From positions 1,178,001-1,242,000 of the forward strand of contig NZ_LBIQ01000030.1 of the NCBI RefSeq assembly GCF_001280515.1: a DNA stretch of 64,000 nt, read 5' to 3'. The DNA comes from Mangrovimonas sp. ST2L15 (GTDB taxonomy: Bacteria; Bacteroidota; Bacteroidia; Flavobacteriales; Flavobacteriaceae). Positions 55,655 through 63,345 of this stretch are shown in pieces (the stretch's first letter is position 1; each line of letters begins with the position of its first letter). The translations under genes were made by a program, and so were the position numbers. The notes under the pieces are model-generated. The model was not told where the DNA came from. It ran no database searches and was given only the letters and a program-made list of their open reading frames with translations.

Positions 55655-56962
55655 ATGATTTTAGCCGCAGGTACATTAGGAACTGTAGTAGCAACGGTAG
55701 CCGCCTTTTTAATAGTAACCATTCTATTGGTTGCCCTGTTATTATTTGTCAAGCAAAAACTATCTCCATCAGGTCCTGTAACCATTAAAATTAATGGTGA
55801 AAAGGAAATAGAGGTAGCTTCTGGAGGAACTTTATTGTCTACTTTAGGAAATGCGAAAATATTTTTACCATCAGCATGTGGTGGTGGAGGTACATGTATT
55901 CAATGTGAATGTCATGTATTGTCTGGCGGAGGTGAAGCATTGCCAACTGAAACGCCTCACTTTACAAGAAAGGAATTGAAAGAAGGAGCCCGTCTTGGAT
56001 GTCAAGTGAAGGTAAAGCAAGACATGGAAATTGAAATTCCAGAAGAAATTTTTGGAATCAAAAAATGGGAAGCAGAGGTCGTGAGAAACTACAATGTAGC
56101 TTCTTTTATCAAGGAGTTTGTTGTACGTATTCCTGAAGATATGAATTACAAGGCAGGAGGATACATTCAGATAGAAATTCCTCCATGTACAATTAATTAT
56201 AAAGATATTGATATCACGGCTCACCCTGAAGAGCATGAAACGCCTGATAAGTTTCAAGCTGAATGGGATAAATTTGGTTTATGGCCATTAGTGATGAAAA
56301 ATGATGAAACTGTTGAGAGAGCTTACTCTATGGCTTCTTATCCAGCAGAAGGTCGTGATATTATGTTGAACGTTCGTATTGCAACGCCGCCATGGGATCG
56401 AGCTAAAAATGGTTGGATGGATGTAAACCCAGGAATTGCCTCGTCATACATTTTTAATCAAAAGCCAGGAGATAAAGTAACCATTTCAGGACCTTACGGA
56501 GAGTTCTTTATCAACGAGTCAGATGCTGAAATGTTATATGTTGGTGGTGGAGCTGGAATGGCGCCAATGCGTTCACACTTATACCACCTATTCAAAACTT
56601 TGAGAACTGGTAGAAAGGTAACTTATTGGTACGGTGGACGTTCTAAGCGTGAGTTATTCTACTTAGAGCACTTTAGAGAATTAGAAAGAGAATTCCCTAA
56701 CTTTAAATTCTACTTGGCCCTATCTGAGCCTTTACCAGAAGATAACTGGAAAGTTAAAGAGAATATAGATGCACCTGGTGATGGATTTGTAGGATTCATT
56801 CACAATTGTGTAATAGAAAATTATTTGAATCATCATGATGCCCCAGAAGATATTGAACTATACTTCTGTGGACCTCCATTAATGAACAAAGCGGTAGAGA
56901 AAATGGGACAAGATTTTGGTATCCCAGATGAGAATATCCGTTTTGATGACTTTGGTGGATAG
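55655..56962 (+). CDS. nqrF: Na+-translocating NADH:quinone reductase subunit F
   Basis: NADH-oxidising subunit. The 435 residues run from an N-terminal membrane helix to a 2Fe-2S ferredoxin domain with [10 protein letters not shown] and a fourth cysteine in ARLGCQVKV, then to an FAD domain ([10 protein letters not shown], the RxYS motif) and an NADH domain ([14 protein letters not shown] and [10 protein letters not shown]). Electrons pass NADH to FAD to 2Fe-2S and on to NqrD/E and NqrC. Length is slightly above the Vibrio protein. It is the last operon gene and ends at a strong terminator. Confidence 0.97.
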   Translation: MILAAGTLGTVVATVAAFLIVTILLVALLLFVKQKLSPSGPVTIKINGEKEIEVASGGTLLSTLGNAKIFLPSACGGGGTCIQCECHVLSGGGEALPTETPHFTRKELKEGARLGCQVKVKQDMEIEIPEEIFGIKKWEAEVVRNYNVASFIKEFVVRIPEDMNYKAGGYIQIEIPPCTINYKDIDITAHPEEHETPDKFQAEWDKFGLWPLVMKNDETVERAYSMASYPAEGRDIMLNVRIATPPWDRAKNGWMDVNPGIASSYIFNQKPGDKVTISGPYGEFFINESDAEMLYVGGGAGMAPMRSHLYHLFKTLRTGRKVTYWYGGRSKRELFYLEHFRELEREFPNFKFYLALSEPLPEDNWKVKENIDAPGDGFVGFIHNCVIENYLNHHDAPEDIELYFCGPPLMNKAVEKMGQDFGIPDENIRFDDFGG

Positions 56963-56988
56963 AAAGTCACATGACCTGATAAAATTAA

Positions 56989-57020
56989 AAAAAACCGACT
57001 CCTTCAAGAGTCGGTTTTTT
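56989..57020 (+). terminator. Terminator of the nqr operon
   Basis: AAAAAACCGACTC (56989-57001) pairs with GAGTCGGTTTTTT (57008-57020) around a 6-base loop, followed by T. Confidence 0.9.
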
Positions 57021-57030
57021 TATGCGCAAC

Positions 57031-57064
57031 TATTGGCTATTCATAGTTGAATTTGTCCGTTTCA
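57031..57064 (+). promoter_or_regulatory. LytTR-type operator 1, upstream of the kinase operon
   Basis: A degenerate half-site TATTGGCTATTCA (57031-57043) and a strong half-site TTTGTCCGTTTCA (57052-57064) are direct repeats exactly 21 bp apart. A -7 box starts 38 bp after the second TTCA. The same layout occurs at 59680-59713 and 60968-61001. Two direct half-sites on one helix face are the usual LytTR-protein target, and a LytTR regulator is encoded by this operon, so autoregulation is inferred. Confidence 0.65.
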
Positions 57065-57098
57065 TTGATTCCTTTCTAAAGATAGATTGTTTATCTTT

Positions 57099-57106
57099 TA
57101 CATTTG
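57099..57106 (+). promoter_or_regulatory. -7 box of the histidine kinase operon
   Basis: TACATTTG matches TAnnTTTG. No TTG is found at a normal -33 distance, as expected for an activator-dependent promoter. The start would be near 57111. Confidence 0.55.
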
Positions 57107-57118
57107 AATCAAAATGTA

Positions 57119-58150
57119 ATGTCATTCATGGGAAAACAGTATAAAATAGCCATTTGGGTGAGTGCTCTAGTTAGCAGCATTGTTACATTTCCTAGGCTTT
57201 TGCGCCCTAGCCTGAATGATATTCCTGCCATGATGGGACATTTCTTCTATTTGTTCCTGTTATGCGTGATTTTTGGCCTGATGGCACAATGGATAATTAA
57301 GAAGAATGATAAACGCATCGTTTATGGAGTCTTGTTTTTAATTGTTTCTGGAATTATTTCTGTGATCTATCAAATGATTACCCAGTGGTTTCTGCAAGAG
57401 TTTAATCCATTGATTACAGACATGCCCTTGGTAGAAGTCCTTTCAAAAAGACAATTCAATGTTTTAATGTTCTTGAGAGGGGTTGTTTTTAGTATTTTTA
57501 TTTATCTCATCATGTATTATTTACATGTGTTATCCGATAGACAACAGGCCCTATTGGAAATTGAATCCTTAAAGAAGGAAAAACTTGAAGCCCAATTACA
57601 TTCCTTAAAGTCCCAAATTAGTCCACACTTTTTGTTTAATTCCCTAAGCACCTTAAGAACCATTGTGCCAGATGCTTCCTCCAAAAAATATGTGTTACAG
57701 CTTTCCAATGTGTACCGATATCTTTTAGGGTTTAAGGAAAGTAATGTCACGACTTTAGAAGAAGAATTGGAGTTTATTCAATCTTACTTATATATTTTGC
57801 ATGAACGCTTTGAGGAAGCTTTAGTGGTAGATATGGATATTGATCAAACATTGAAATCCAAACTATTACCGCCATTGGCATTACAACTTCTTGTTGAAAA
57901 TGCAATTAAGCATAATGTTGTATCACTAGACGATCCATTATCTGTTCAAATTAAAAATGAAGCATCCCTGTTAGTGGTAACCAATAATCTACAGCCAAAA
58001 CTCACTCATGAAGAAAGTACAGGCAAAGGACTGGATAACATTAACAAACGATATAAATTATTAGCCAATCAACAAATTGAAATCTATAAAACTGATCAAA
58101 ACTTCACTGTCAAAATTCCTTTATTAACAGAACAAGATTTAAAATTATGA
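57119..58150 (+). CDS. LytS-type sensor histidine kinase
   Basis: A 343-residue inner-membrane kinase of the His_kinase/LytS class. Four hydrophobic segments occupy about residues 10-135. After a coiled linker comes the phosphoacceptor motif QISPHFLFNSLSTLRT (His near residue 169), the N-box LLVENAIKHNVV and the G-box TGKGLDNINKRY. The ATG at 57119 leaves a leader of 8 bases after the predicted start; the ATG at 57128 is the alternative. It has no separate sensor domain, so the membrane segments may sense. It overlaps the hydroxylase gene (ATGA) and belongs with the LytTR regulator two genes on. Confidence 0.9.
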   Translation: MSFMGKQYKIAIWVSALVSSIVTFPRLLRPSLNDIPAMMGHFFYLFLLCVIFGLMAQWIIKKNDKRIVYGVLFLIVSGIISVIYQMITQWFLQEFNPLITDMPLVEVLSKRQFNVLMFLRGVVFSIFIYLIMYYLHVLSDRQQALLEIESLKKEKLEAQLHSLKSQISPHFLFNSLSTLRTIVPDASSKKYVLQLSNVYRYLLGFKESNVTTLEEELEFIQSYLYILHERFEEALVVDMDIDQTLKSKLLPPLALQLLVENAIKHNVVSLDDPLSVQIKNEASLLVVTNNLQPKLTHEESTGKGLDNINKRYKLLANQQIEIYKTDQNFTVKIPLLTEQDLKL

Positions 58151-58899
58151 TGGAAGAAAGAAGTTATCCGTTTTTTTTATTCCTTATGGCATTACGCTAT
58201 TTTGTGTTTGCTGGAATCGCATTTAGTTTGTTTTATATCCTTTTCAAAAGAAACTTTATCAAGATAAAGATTCAAAAATTGTTTCCTAAAAGAAAGGATT
58301 ATCGCCGTGAGATAGGTTTTTCCTTTTTAACTATGGTGATTTTTTCTCTTTATGCAGCTTTAATCTTTAAGTCACCTTTATCAGAATTTACAAAGATATA
58401 CAGGGACTTTTCAGAGCATAGCATCTGGTATGTTATCTTCAGTGTCATTTTGGCCATCTTGATCCATGATACCTATTTTTATTGGACTCATCGAATGATG
58501 CATCATCCCAAATTGTTTAAATACTTTCATTTGGTTCATCATAAATCCACCAATCCAAGTCCTTGGGCATCTTATTCCTTTCATCCCTTAGAAGCTCTTG
58601 TAGAAGGTGGTGTTATTTTGGTAGTTGTTATGCTTATTCCTATTCATCCTGTAGCTATTGCATTATTTATGATATTCATGCTATCTTACAACGTCTATGG
58701 ACACTTAGGATTTGAGATTTTTCCAAGATGGCTTTTAAAGACCAAATTGGGTTCTTGGTTCAACACGTCAACCAACCATAACATGCATCACCATTATTTT
58801 AAAGGTAATTATGGCTTGTATTTTAGATTTTGGGATCAACTTATGGGAACCACACATCCTAAGTATCAGGAAACGCTTAACCAACTAAAGAATTTATGA
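58147..58899 (+). CDS. Fatty acid hydroxylase / sterol desaturase superfamily membrane enzyme
   Basis: A 250-residue integral membrane di-iron enzyme. The histidine clusters of the superfamily are complete: HDTYFYWTHRMMHH (about 103-116), HLVHHKSTNPSPWASYSFHP, then NHNMHHHYF near the C-terminus. At least four hydrophobic segments are visible. The family hydroxylates or desaturates lipids, sterols or carotenoids; the substrate here is unknown. Both ends overlap neighbours by 4 bases, which places a lipid-modifying enzyme inside a two-component operon between kinase and regulator. It could modify a membrane lipid that the kinase senses, but this is conjecture. Confidence 0.85.
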   Translation: MMEERSYPFFLFLMALRYFVFAGIAFSLFYILFKRNFIKIKIQKLFPKRKDYRREIGFSFLTMVIFSLYAALIFKSPLSEFTKIYRDFSEHSIWYVIFSVILAILIHDTYFYWTHRMMHHPKLFKYFHLVHHKSTNPSPWASYSFHPLEALVEGGVILVVVMLIPIHPVAIALFMIFMLSYNVYGHLGFEIFPRWLLKTKLGSWFNTSTNHNMHHHYFKGNYGLYFRFWDQLMGTTHPKYQETLNQLKNL

Positions 58900-59672
58900 T
58901 TACGGTTCTCATTATTGAAGATGAAATAAAAACTGCCAAAGCTCTTAAGCAAAGTATAGAAGATGCATCACTAGATACTCAAGTTTTGGGAATTGTGCAA
59001 TCTGTAAAAGGGGCATTGAATTGGTTTGAAAATAATGAAGCCCCCGATTTGATTTTCTCTGATATCCAATTAGCAGATGGTTTGAGCTTTGAAATTTACA
59101 GACAGATTGATATCGAGTCACCTATCATTTTTTGCACTGCTTTTGATGAGTATGCCATTGATGCCTTTAAAACCAATGGTATTGACTATCTACTCAAACC
59201 CATTGATGACGATAAGCTACATGTAAGTTTGGATAAATTTCAAAAGATGAAGAATCTCTTTGGAAAAACTGCTTCAAACGATACGGATAAAAGCAAATTA
59301 GATGCCTTATTGTCACAACTTACTAATCCATATAAAAAGACCATATTGGTTCATTTTCAAGGTAAAATGATTCCCTTAAAAATGTCTGAGGTTGCTTATT
59401 TGCAATATGATTTGGGGAATGTTTATTTAGTCACATTTTCAAACAAAAAATATACCTTGAATCAAACTCTAGATGAATTGGAGTCCTCCTTAAATCCAGA
59501 TGAGTTTTTTAGAGCTAACCGTCAATTTATTATTCACAGAGACGCTGTTCAGGATTTGGAGAATTACTTTTCCAGACGTATGGTTTTAAAATTGCAAGTG
59601 CCTACTTCCGAGGTGATTATTGTGAGCAAAACCAAGTCTCCACAGTTGCTTAGATGGTTGGAAAATGCCTAA
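58896..59672 (+). CDS. LytTR-family response regulator
   Basis: A 258-residue response regulator. The receiver domain has the acidic pair Glu8-Asp9, phosphoacceptor Asp56 (FSDIQLADG), Thr81 (FCTAFDEYAIDAF), Tyr98 and Lys101 (YLLKPIDD). A linker leads to a LytTR DNA-binding domain at about 155-258, with VAYLQYDLGNVYLVTF, LDELESSL and FFRANRQFIIHRDAV, which are characteristic. LytTR proteins bind direct repeats about two helical turns apart; three such sites occur in this regulon. It overlaps the hydroxylase gene by 4 bases. Confidence 0.94.
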   Translation: MITVLIIEDEIKTAKALKQSIEDASLDTQVLGIVQSVKGALNWFENNEAPDLIFSDIQLADGLSFEIYRQIDIESPIIFCTAFDEYAIDAFKTNGIDYLLKPIDDDKLHVSLDKFQKMKNLFGKTASNDTDKSKLDALLSQLTNPYKKTILVHFQGKMIPLKMSEVAYLQYDLGNVYLVTFSNKKYTLNQTLDELESSLNPDEFFRANRQFIIHRDAVQDLENYFSRRMVLKLQVPTSEVIIVSKTKSPQLLRWLENA

Positions 59673-59679
59673 TTTAGGT

Positions 59680-59713
59680 TTCGGACGGTTCATCCTGTAA
59701 TTTGTCCGTTTCA
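59680..59713 (+). promoter_or_regulatory. LytTR-type operator 2, upstream of the lipoprotein operon
   Basis: TTCGGACGGTTCA (59680-59692) and TTTGTCCGTTTCA (59701-59713) are direct repeats 21 bp apart. It begins 8 bases after the regulator stop codon. A -7 box (59748-59755) starts 38 bp after the second TTCA, exactly as at operator 1. Confidence 0.65.
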
Positions 59714-59747
59714 CTTCATTCTTATCATATACCATAGCTTCTAATGC

Positions 59748-59755
59748 TACTTTTG
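59748..59755 (+). promoter_or_regulatory. -7 box of the lipoprotein/CpxP-like operon
   Basis: TACTTTTG matches TAnnTTTG; leader of about 24 bases to the ATG at 59784. No good -33 element lies in the spacer after operator 2. Confidence 0.55.
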
Positions 59756-59783
59756 AGGTGTAAAACTTAATAAATCAAAAGTC

Positions 59784-60533
59784 ATGAAAAAAAGAAGTCT
59801 ATTTAAAAGAGCCCACATGTTTCTTGCCATCGCTATGGTTGGAATGATCACATTCACATCATGTAATAAAGATGATGAGGATACCAATACACAAACCATC
59901 ACCGAAGAAGAAGCTGTAGATGCTATAGAAAGTTCATTAGCTAAAGAAACTAATGGAATCTCACAAACTGTGGAAACCGCGGTTATGAAAGCTGACGAAG
60001 AAGGTATGTTTAATGAAGCTGCTGATGTGGCATGTGGGGAAACCTACAATGATGCCTATTCTGAAGATTATACAGCTACCAATTATAGTTATAGCTATGA
60101 TGTGTCCAGAACCTTTTTAATGATCTGTGACGCCAATGCACACCCAGATGTGATGAATTACAGTTTGAACTTTTCTGGAGCTTATGAAACTCCTAGAATG
60201 AGCTCTGACGATGAATCAAGTTTAGAATGGACTATGACAGGTTTATCACCTAGTAATAGTGTTGTGGAATTAAATGGAGCCTACGTGAGAGAAGGTTCAC
60301 AAATATCTAAGGTGAGAAACATGAATCAATTTCAAAGTACCTTAACCATCACCATTCAAAACTTAGCTGCCAATAAATATTCTTATGAAATCTTATCTGG
60401 TACTGCTGCTGTGACATTCGTTGGAATATCTTCTACTGGAAACCAATACAGTTACAATGGTTCATTGACCTTTAATGGCGATGGAACAGCCACTTTAGTT
60501 ATCAACGGAAACACCTATATCATTAATTTATAA
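59784..60533 (+). CDS. Unassigned lipoprotein, predicted LytTR target
   Basis: A 249-residue lipoprotein: MKKRSLFKRAHMFLAIAMVG then FTSC at about residues 24-27 as lipobox, followed by an acidic linker (NKDDEDTNTQ). Next comes a helical stretch (EEEAVDAIESSLAKETNG) and then a beta-rich domain with TNYSYSYDVSRTFLMICD. Repeated Ser/Thr-rich strands end in NGDGTATLVINGNTYIINL, a pattern seen in surface proteins of flavobacteria. No catalytic motif is recognised. It is the first gene after operator 2 and is followed after 10 bases by the small CpxP-like gene, so both should respond to the LytTR regulator. Confidence 0.72.
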   Translation: MKKRSLFKRAHMFLAIAMVGMITFTSCNKDDEDTNTQTITEEEAVDAIESSLAKETNGISQTVETAVMKADEEGMFNEAADVACGETYNDAYSEDYTATNYSYSYDVSRTFLMICDANAHPDVMNYSLNFSGAYETPRMSSDDESSLEWTMTGLSPSNSVVELNGAYVREGSQISKVRNMNQFQSTLTITIQNLAANKYSYEILSGTAAVTFVGISSTGNQYSYNGSLTFNGDGTATLVINGNTYIINL

Positions 60534-60543
60534 ATTGAAAAAC

Positions 60544-60912
60544 ATGAGAACATTAACCATGATATTTTTAGCAATCGTGATGTTGTTTGTAGGTAAATCT
60601 TATGCACAAGACCAAACACCAGAAGAGAAAGCAACTGCTTTAACTGAAAACATGCAGGAGCAAATAGGCTTCTCTGATGAGACCTATAAAAAAGTATATG
60701 AGGTAAATTTAACCTTTGCAACTAAAACGCAAAGTTTAAAAACTCAAGATTTGAGTAAAATGAAAAAGTTTCAAGCGCTTAAGGATTTGGATGAAGAACG
60801 AGATACTTCTTTAAAACAAATTCTTACAGAAGATGAATATGACGCCTTTCAGGATCATAAGAAAGAGAATAGAAAAACCATGAAAGAGAAGTTTAAAGCT
60901 TCAAGAAGTTAG
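60544..60912 (+). CDS. Small periplasmic CpxP/Spy-like protein
   Basis: A 122-residue exported protein. From the ATG at 60544 it starts MRTLTMIFLAIVMLFVGKSYAQ, a signal peptide; an in-frame TTG nine bases upstream is less likely. The mature part is all helical and highly charged: MQEQIGFSDETYKKVYEVNL, DEERDTSLKQILTEDEYDAF and a basic end KKENRKTMKEKFKASRS. This is the layout of Spy/CpxP-like periplasmic helper proteins, which bind unfolded proteins or signal envelope stress; the match is by character, not by a firm motif. It lies 10 bases after the lipoprotein gene in the same operon. Confidence 0.72.
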   Translation: MRTLTMIFLAIVMLFVGKSYAQDQTPEEKATALTENMQEQIGFSDETYKKVYEVNLTFATKTQSLKTQDLSKMKKFQALKDLDEERDTSLKQILTEDEYDAFQDHKKENRKTMKEKFKASRS

Positions 60913-60936
60913 TTAGTTGAGTTTAGATTAGTTTGG

Positions 60937-60970
60937 GCATCTTGTCAATTTTGATAAGGTGCTTTTTTTT
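60937..60970 (+). terminator. Terminator of the lipoprotein/CpxP-like operon
   Basis: GCATCTTGTCAA (60937-60948) pairs with TTGATAAGGTGC (60951-60962), with two wobble pairs, followed by eight T (60963-60970). The T-run runs straight into the first half-site of operator 3. Confidence 0.82.
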
Positions 60971-61001
60971 GTCCGTTTCAAATTGAAATTTGTCCGTTTC
61001 A
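60968..61001 (+). promoter_or_regulatory. LytTR-type operator 3, two perfect half-sites
   Basis: TTTGTCCGTTTCA occurs twice without mismatch (60968-60980 and 60989-61001), exactly 21 bp apart. The downstream half-site and the next seven bases are identical to those of operator 2. A -7-like box starts 39 bp after the second TTCA. This is the clearest of the three operators. Confidence 0.7.
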
Positions 61002-61036
61002 CTTCATTTGAAGTTATTAGTTTATAGGATAGTACC

Positions 61037-61044
61037 TATTTTTA
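61037..61044 (+). promoter_or_regulatory. -7-like box of the PKD-domain gene
   Basis: TATTTTTA differs from TAnnTTTG in the last base. Its place 39 bp after the second TTCA of operator 3 agrees with operators 1 and 2 (38 bp). The leader would be about 25 bases. Confidence 0.45.
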
Positions 61045-61071
61045 AAGTGTTAATCAACCAATCACAATCAC

Positions 61072-62637
61072 ATGAAAAAAATTACCCTGTTACTTTTATT
61101 ACTTGCTAATGTCGGTCTGGCGCAAATTACTTACCAATCTTCAGATTTTGCTCAAATAGGTGATAACTATATCATGAGTCGCATCAATACGGGCATACAA
61201 ACCACAGATTTTACCATCACTGGCGAAAATTTCGATTGGGATTTTAGTGCTCTATCCGTAACTTCCCAAGAAACGGTAAGTTGGGATGATCCTAATAACT
61301 CTGGCTACAAAACTACCTGGTGCTTAACTAATGGATATGTCTTCAATTGTAATGCAGAGTTTAATAATGCCTTTAATTTGGCTACTCAAGTGGTTGATGG
61401 TATAGAAATTCAAGATTATGGGGTGACCAACTTAGTAGCTCACTACATGCTTGATTCAGCAGCTTTACAGAATAAAATGTTAGGCGCATCACTTACGATT
61501 GCTGGAATTGCTATTCCATTTACCGTGGACTTTGAAAACCCTGATGTGGTCTATGAGTTTCCCATGAATTATAGTGATGTATATACCAATAATGGGAACT
61601 TTGAACTCGATTTAAATACGTTAGGAATTCCTATTTTGTACACTTCGGAAATTGAAAGAACGAATGATGTAGAAGGCTGGGGAAGTTTGGTAACTCCTTA
61701 TGATACTTATTCTGATGTGTTAAAAATGAAAACTACGGTTATCCAAAATGATACCGTGGTCACAGAAACAGAAACCATTCCTACTACCAGAACTACTATT
61801 ACTTATAGCTGGTTTGATGCAAATTACGGTGTTCCAGTGATGCAGGTTATTGGCGAAGATGTGGCAGGAACTTTTGTACCTACCTCTGCAAGTTATATCG
61901 ATGTGGAGCAATGTTTGGACCCAAATGCTTTCTTTTCTTATTATCCTGTTGCTCCTGAATTTGATTACGAAACCAATTCTGTAGCTGTGACATTTTTTAA
62001 TGTGAGCAATAATTATGATTCAGTGTCTTGGGATTTTGGAGATGGTACACCCATTACAGAAAATAATCCAACCTACACATTTGAATGTCCAGGAGTACAC
62101 CAAGTGATTTTGACAATCACCAATGAATTTTGTGATCCCAACTTAGAAGATAGTATCACTTTACCTGTAGTTATTTCAGATCCTGATGGTTTGTATACCA
62201 ATGCAGTGACTGTAGATGCCACTAGTTTAACCGCTGTAAGGGACACAGAGGGAACTTCGTACCAATGGGTAGATTGTGATAATGACAATACGGCAATTGA
62301 GGGTGAAACGTCGCAAGTATTTATGCCTTCAGAAGATGGAACCTATGCTGTTATCTTAACCACAAATGGCTGTACCTCCATGTCTGCTTGTTATACTTTC
62401 GAAAGTTTAAGTGTTTCAAGCTATCATTTGGATGATCAAATAAAATTATATCCAAATCCCACAACAGGCATGCTTCAGGTCATATCTAAAGAAACCATCT
62501 CTCAAATTCAAGTGTTTGATGTGCTTGGGAAACAAATAGGGAGTTCTTTAAATCTTTCAAAACACCCATCTGGGATTTATTTTGTCAAATTAACGTCTCA
62601 AACAGGAAGTGTTACCAAAAAAATAATAAAACTGTGA
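61072..62637 (+). CDS. PKD-domain secreted protein, T9SS cargo, predicted LytTR target
   Basis: A 521-residue exported protein: signal peptide MKKITLLLLLLANVGLAQ, an N-terminal region of about 280 residues rich in aromatic and Thr residues (DFTITGENFDWDFSALSVTS). A PKD domain lies at about 300-365 (VSWDFGDGTPITENNPTYTF with HQVILTITNEF), followed by an Ig-like segment with SYQWVDCDND. A type A T9SS sorting domain lies at about 450-521 (LYPNPTTGMLQVIS, VFDVLGKQIG, PSGIYFVKL). A surface adhesin or matrix protein is likely; no enzyme motif is seen. It is transcribed from operator 3 and ends at a terminator at 62672. Confidence 0.85.
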   Translation: MKKITLLLLLLANVGLAQITYQSSDFAQIGDNYIMSRINTGIQTTDFTITGENFDWDFSALSVTSQETVSWDDPNNSGYKTTWCLTNGYVFNCNAEFNNAFNLATQVVDGIEIQDYGVTNLVAHYMLDSAALQNKMLGASLTIAGIAIPFTVDFENPDVVYEFPMNYSDVYTNNGNFELDLNTLGIPILYTSEIERTNDVEGWGSLVTPYDTYSDVLKMKTTVIQNDTVVTETETIPTTRTTITYSWFDANYGVPVMQVIGEDVAGTFVPTSASYIDVEQCLDPNAFFSYYPVAPEFDYETNSVAVTFFNVSNNYDSVSWDFGDGTPITENNPTYTFECPGVHQVILTITNEFCDPNLEDSITLPVVISDPDGLYTNAVTVDATSLTAVRDTEGTSYQWVDCDNDNTAIEGETSQVFMPSEDGTYAVILTTNGCTSMSACYTFESLSVSSYHLDDQIKLYPNPTTGMLQVISKETISQIQVFDVLGKQIGSSLNLSKHPSGIYFVKLTSQTGSVTKKIIKL

Positions 62638-62664
62638 TTGATGATAGCTAGTGAGTTTGTCTTG

Positions 62665-63120
62665 CTATTGAACCGGCACGAAAGTGTCGGTTTTTTTATG
62701 TTCATAATTAAACAACATAGAACAATCCATTACATTTGAAATTTGATCCAATTCACACAAAGTACTTACAACTGCTGATAGACCTTGAAAAAGAAGTTCT
62801 TTATCCTGAGGGTTGTCAGGTTTGTTATTTCTATAATGTACGGGTAATTCATAACCACAAGCTCGTAAAAACGAAACCTCAATACATAATAGTTCCTGTG
62901 GAGTATAGCCATTAAAACGCTTTCCTTTAGCCTGGTGAAGCTTACCAAGTAGATTTAACTGGGTAGAGCCATGATCGTCGGATAAATGTTTCCAAAAATC
63001 CTGACCGTCCAAAATGTTACCTACCGCACACTGCTTACAACATTCGGGATGTAGCCTATTGCTATGGAATGCCTCGTATAGTTTGTTTATCGCCTGATCA
63101 AATCGTTTACTCGTTCTCAT
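62665..63120 (-). CDS. Small cysteine-containing protein of the nqr-apbE neighbourhood
   Basis: A 151-residue cytoplasmic protein. Notable is a cysteine cluster in HPECCKQCAVGNILDG (about residues 24-39) and KHLSDDHGSTQLNLLGKLHQ and FNGYTPQELLCIEVSFLRACGYELP. I remember homologues in flavobacteria, often carrying the label NqrF although they share no NqrF domain; that label probably reflects position near nqr and should not be trusted. Function is unknown. Its 3' end contains the terminator of the convergent PKD gene. Confidence 0.75.
   Translation of the reverse strand: MRTSKRFDQAINKLYEAFHSNRLHPECCKQCAVGNILDGQDFWKHLSDDHGSTQLNLLGKLHQAKGKRFNGYTPQELLCIEVSFLRACGYELPVHYRNNKPDNPQDKELLFQGLSAVVSTLCELDQISNVMDCSMLFNYEHKKTDTFVPVQ
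62672..62697 (+). terminator. Terminator of the PKD-domain gene, inside a minus-strand CDS
   Basis: ACCGGCAC (62672-62679) pairs with GTGTCGGT (62684-62691, one wobble) around a GAAA tetraloop, followed by T to 62697. It lies wholly within the last codons of the minus-strand gene at 62665-63120. Confidence 0.85.
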
Positions 63121-63308
63121 AGTTTCATGAATAGGATCCTTAAATTACAGAATTTATTTGAATCGGTCGCTTATAGGTTTATTAAAATTGGATTACATTC
63201 TTCTGATTGGATACTACTTATATGTTCAGAATGATGGTTTTAAACATGAAATTGGCAAAGTGGAATCAAAGTTTAATTAGAAATTACGTTGGCCATAGGC
63301 ATGAAATC

Positions 63309-63341
63309 TTTGCGTTTTCTATGGGTTTTGTAATACCTTTG
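63309..63341 (+). promoter_or_regulatory. Promoter of the 63346 gene and apbE, leaderless start predicted
   Basis: TTTG (63309-63312), a 21-base spacer and TACCTTTG (63334-63341) match the Bacteroidetes -33/-7 consensus. Only four bases separate the box from the ATG at 63346, so transcription should begin at or beside the start codon. Confidence 0.65.
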
Positions 63342-63345
63342 CTAA

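Noticed and set aside
55871-56257. Minus-strand frame opposite nqrF
   Set aside because: nqrF is certain on the other strand; the frame is a codon-bias shadow.
57119-62637. Foreign island by base composition
   Set aside because: By eye the AT content and codon style do not differ from the neighbours. An insertion is argued only from gene order.
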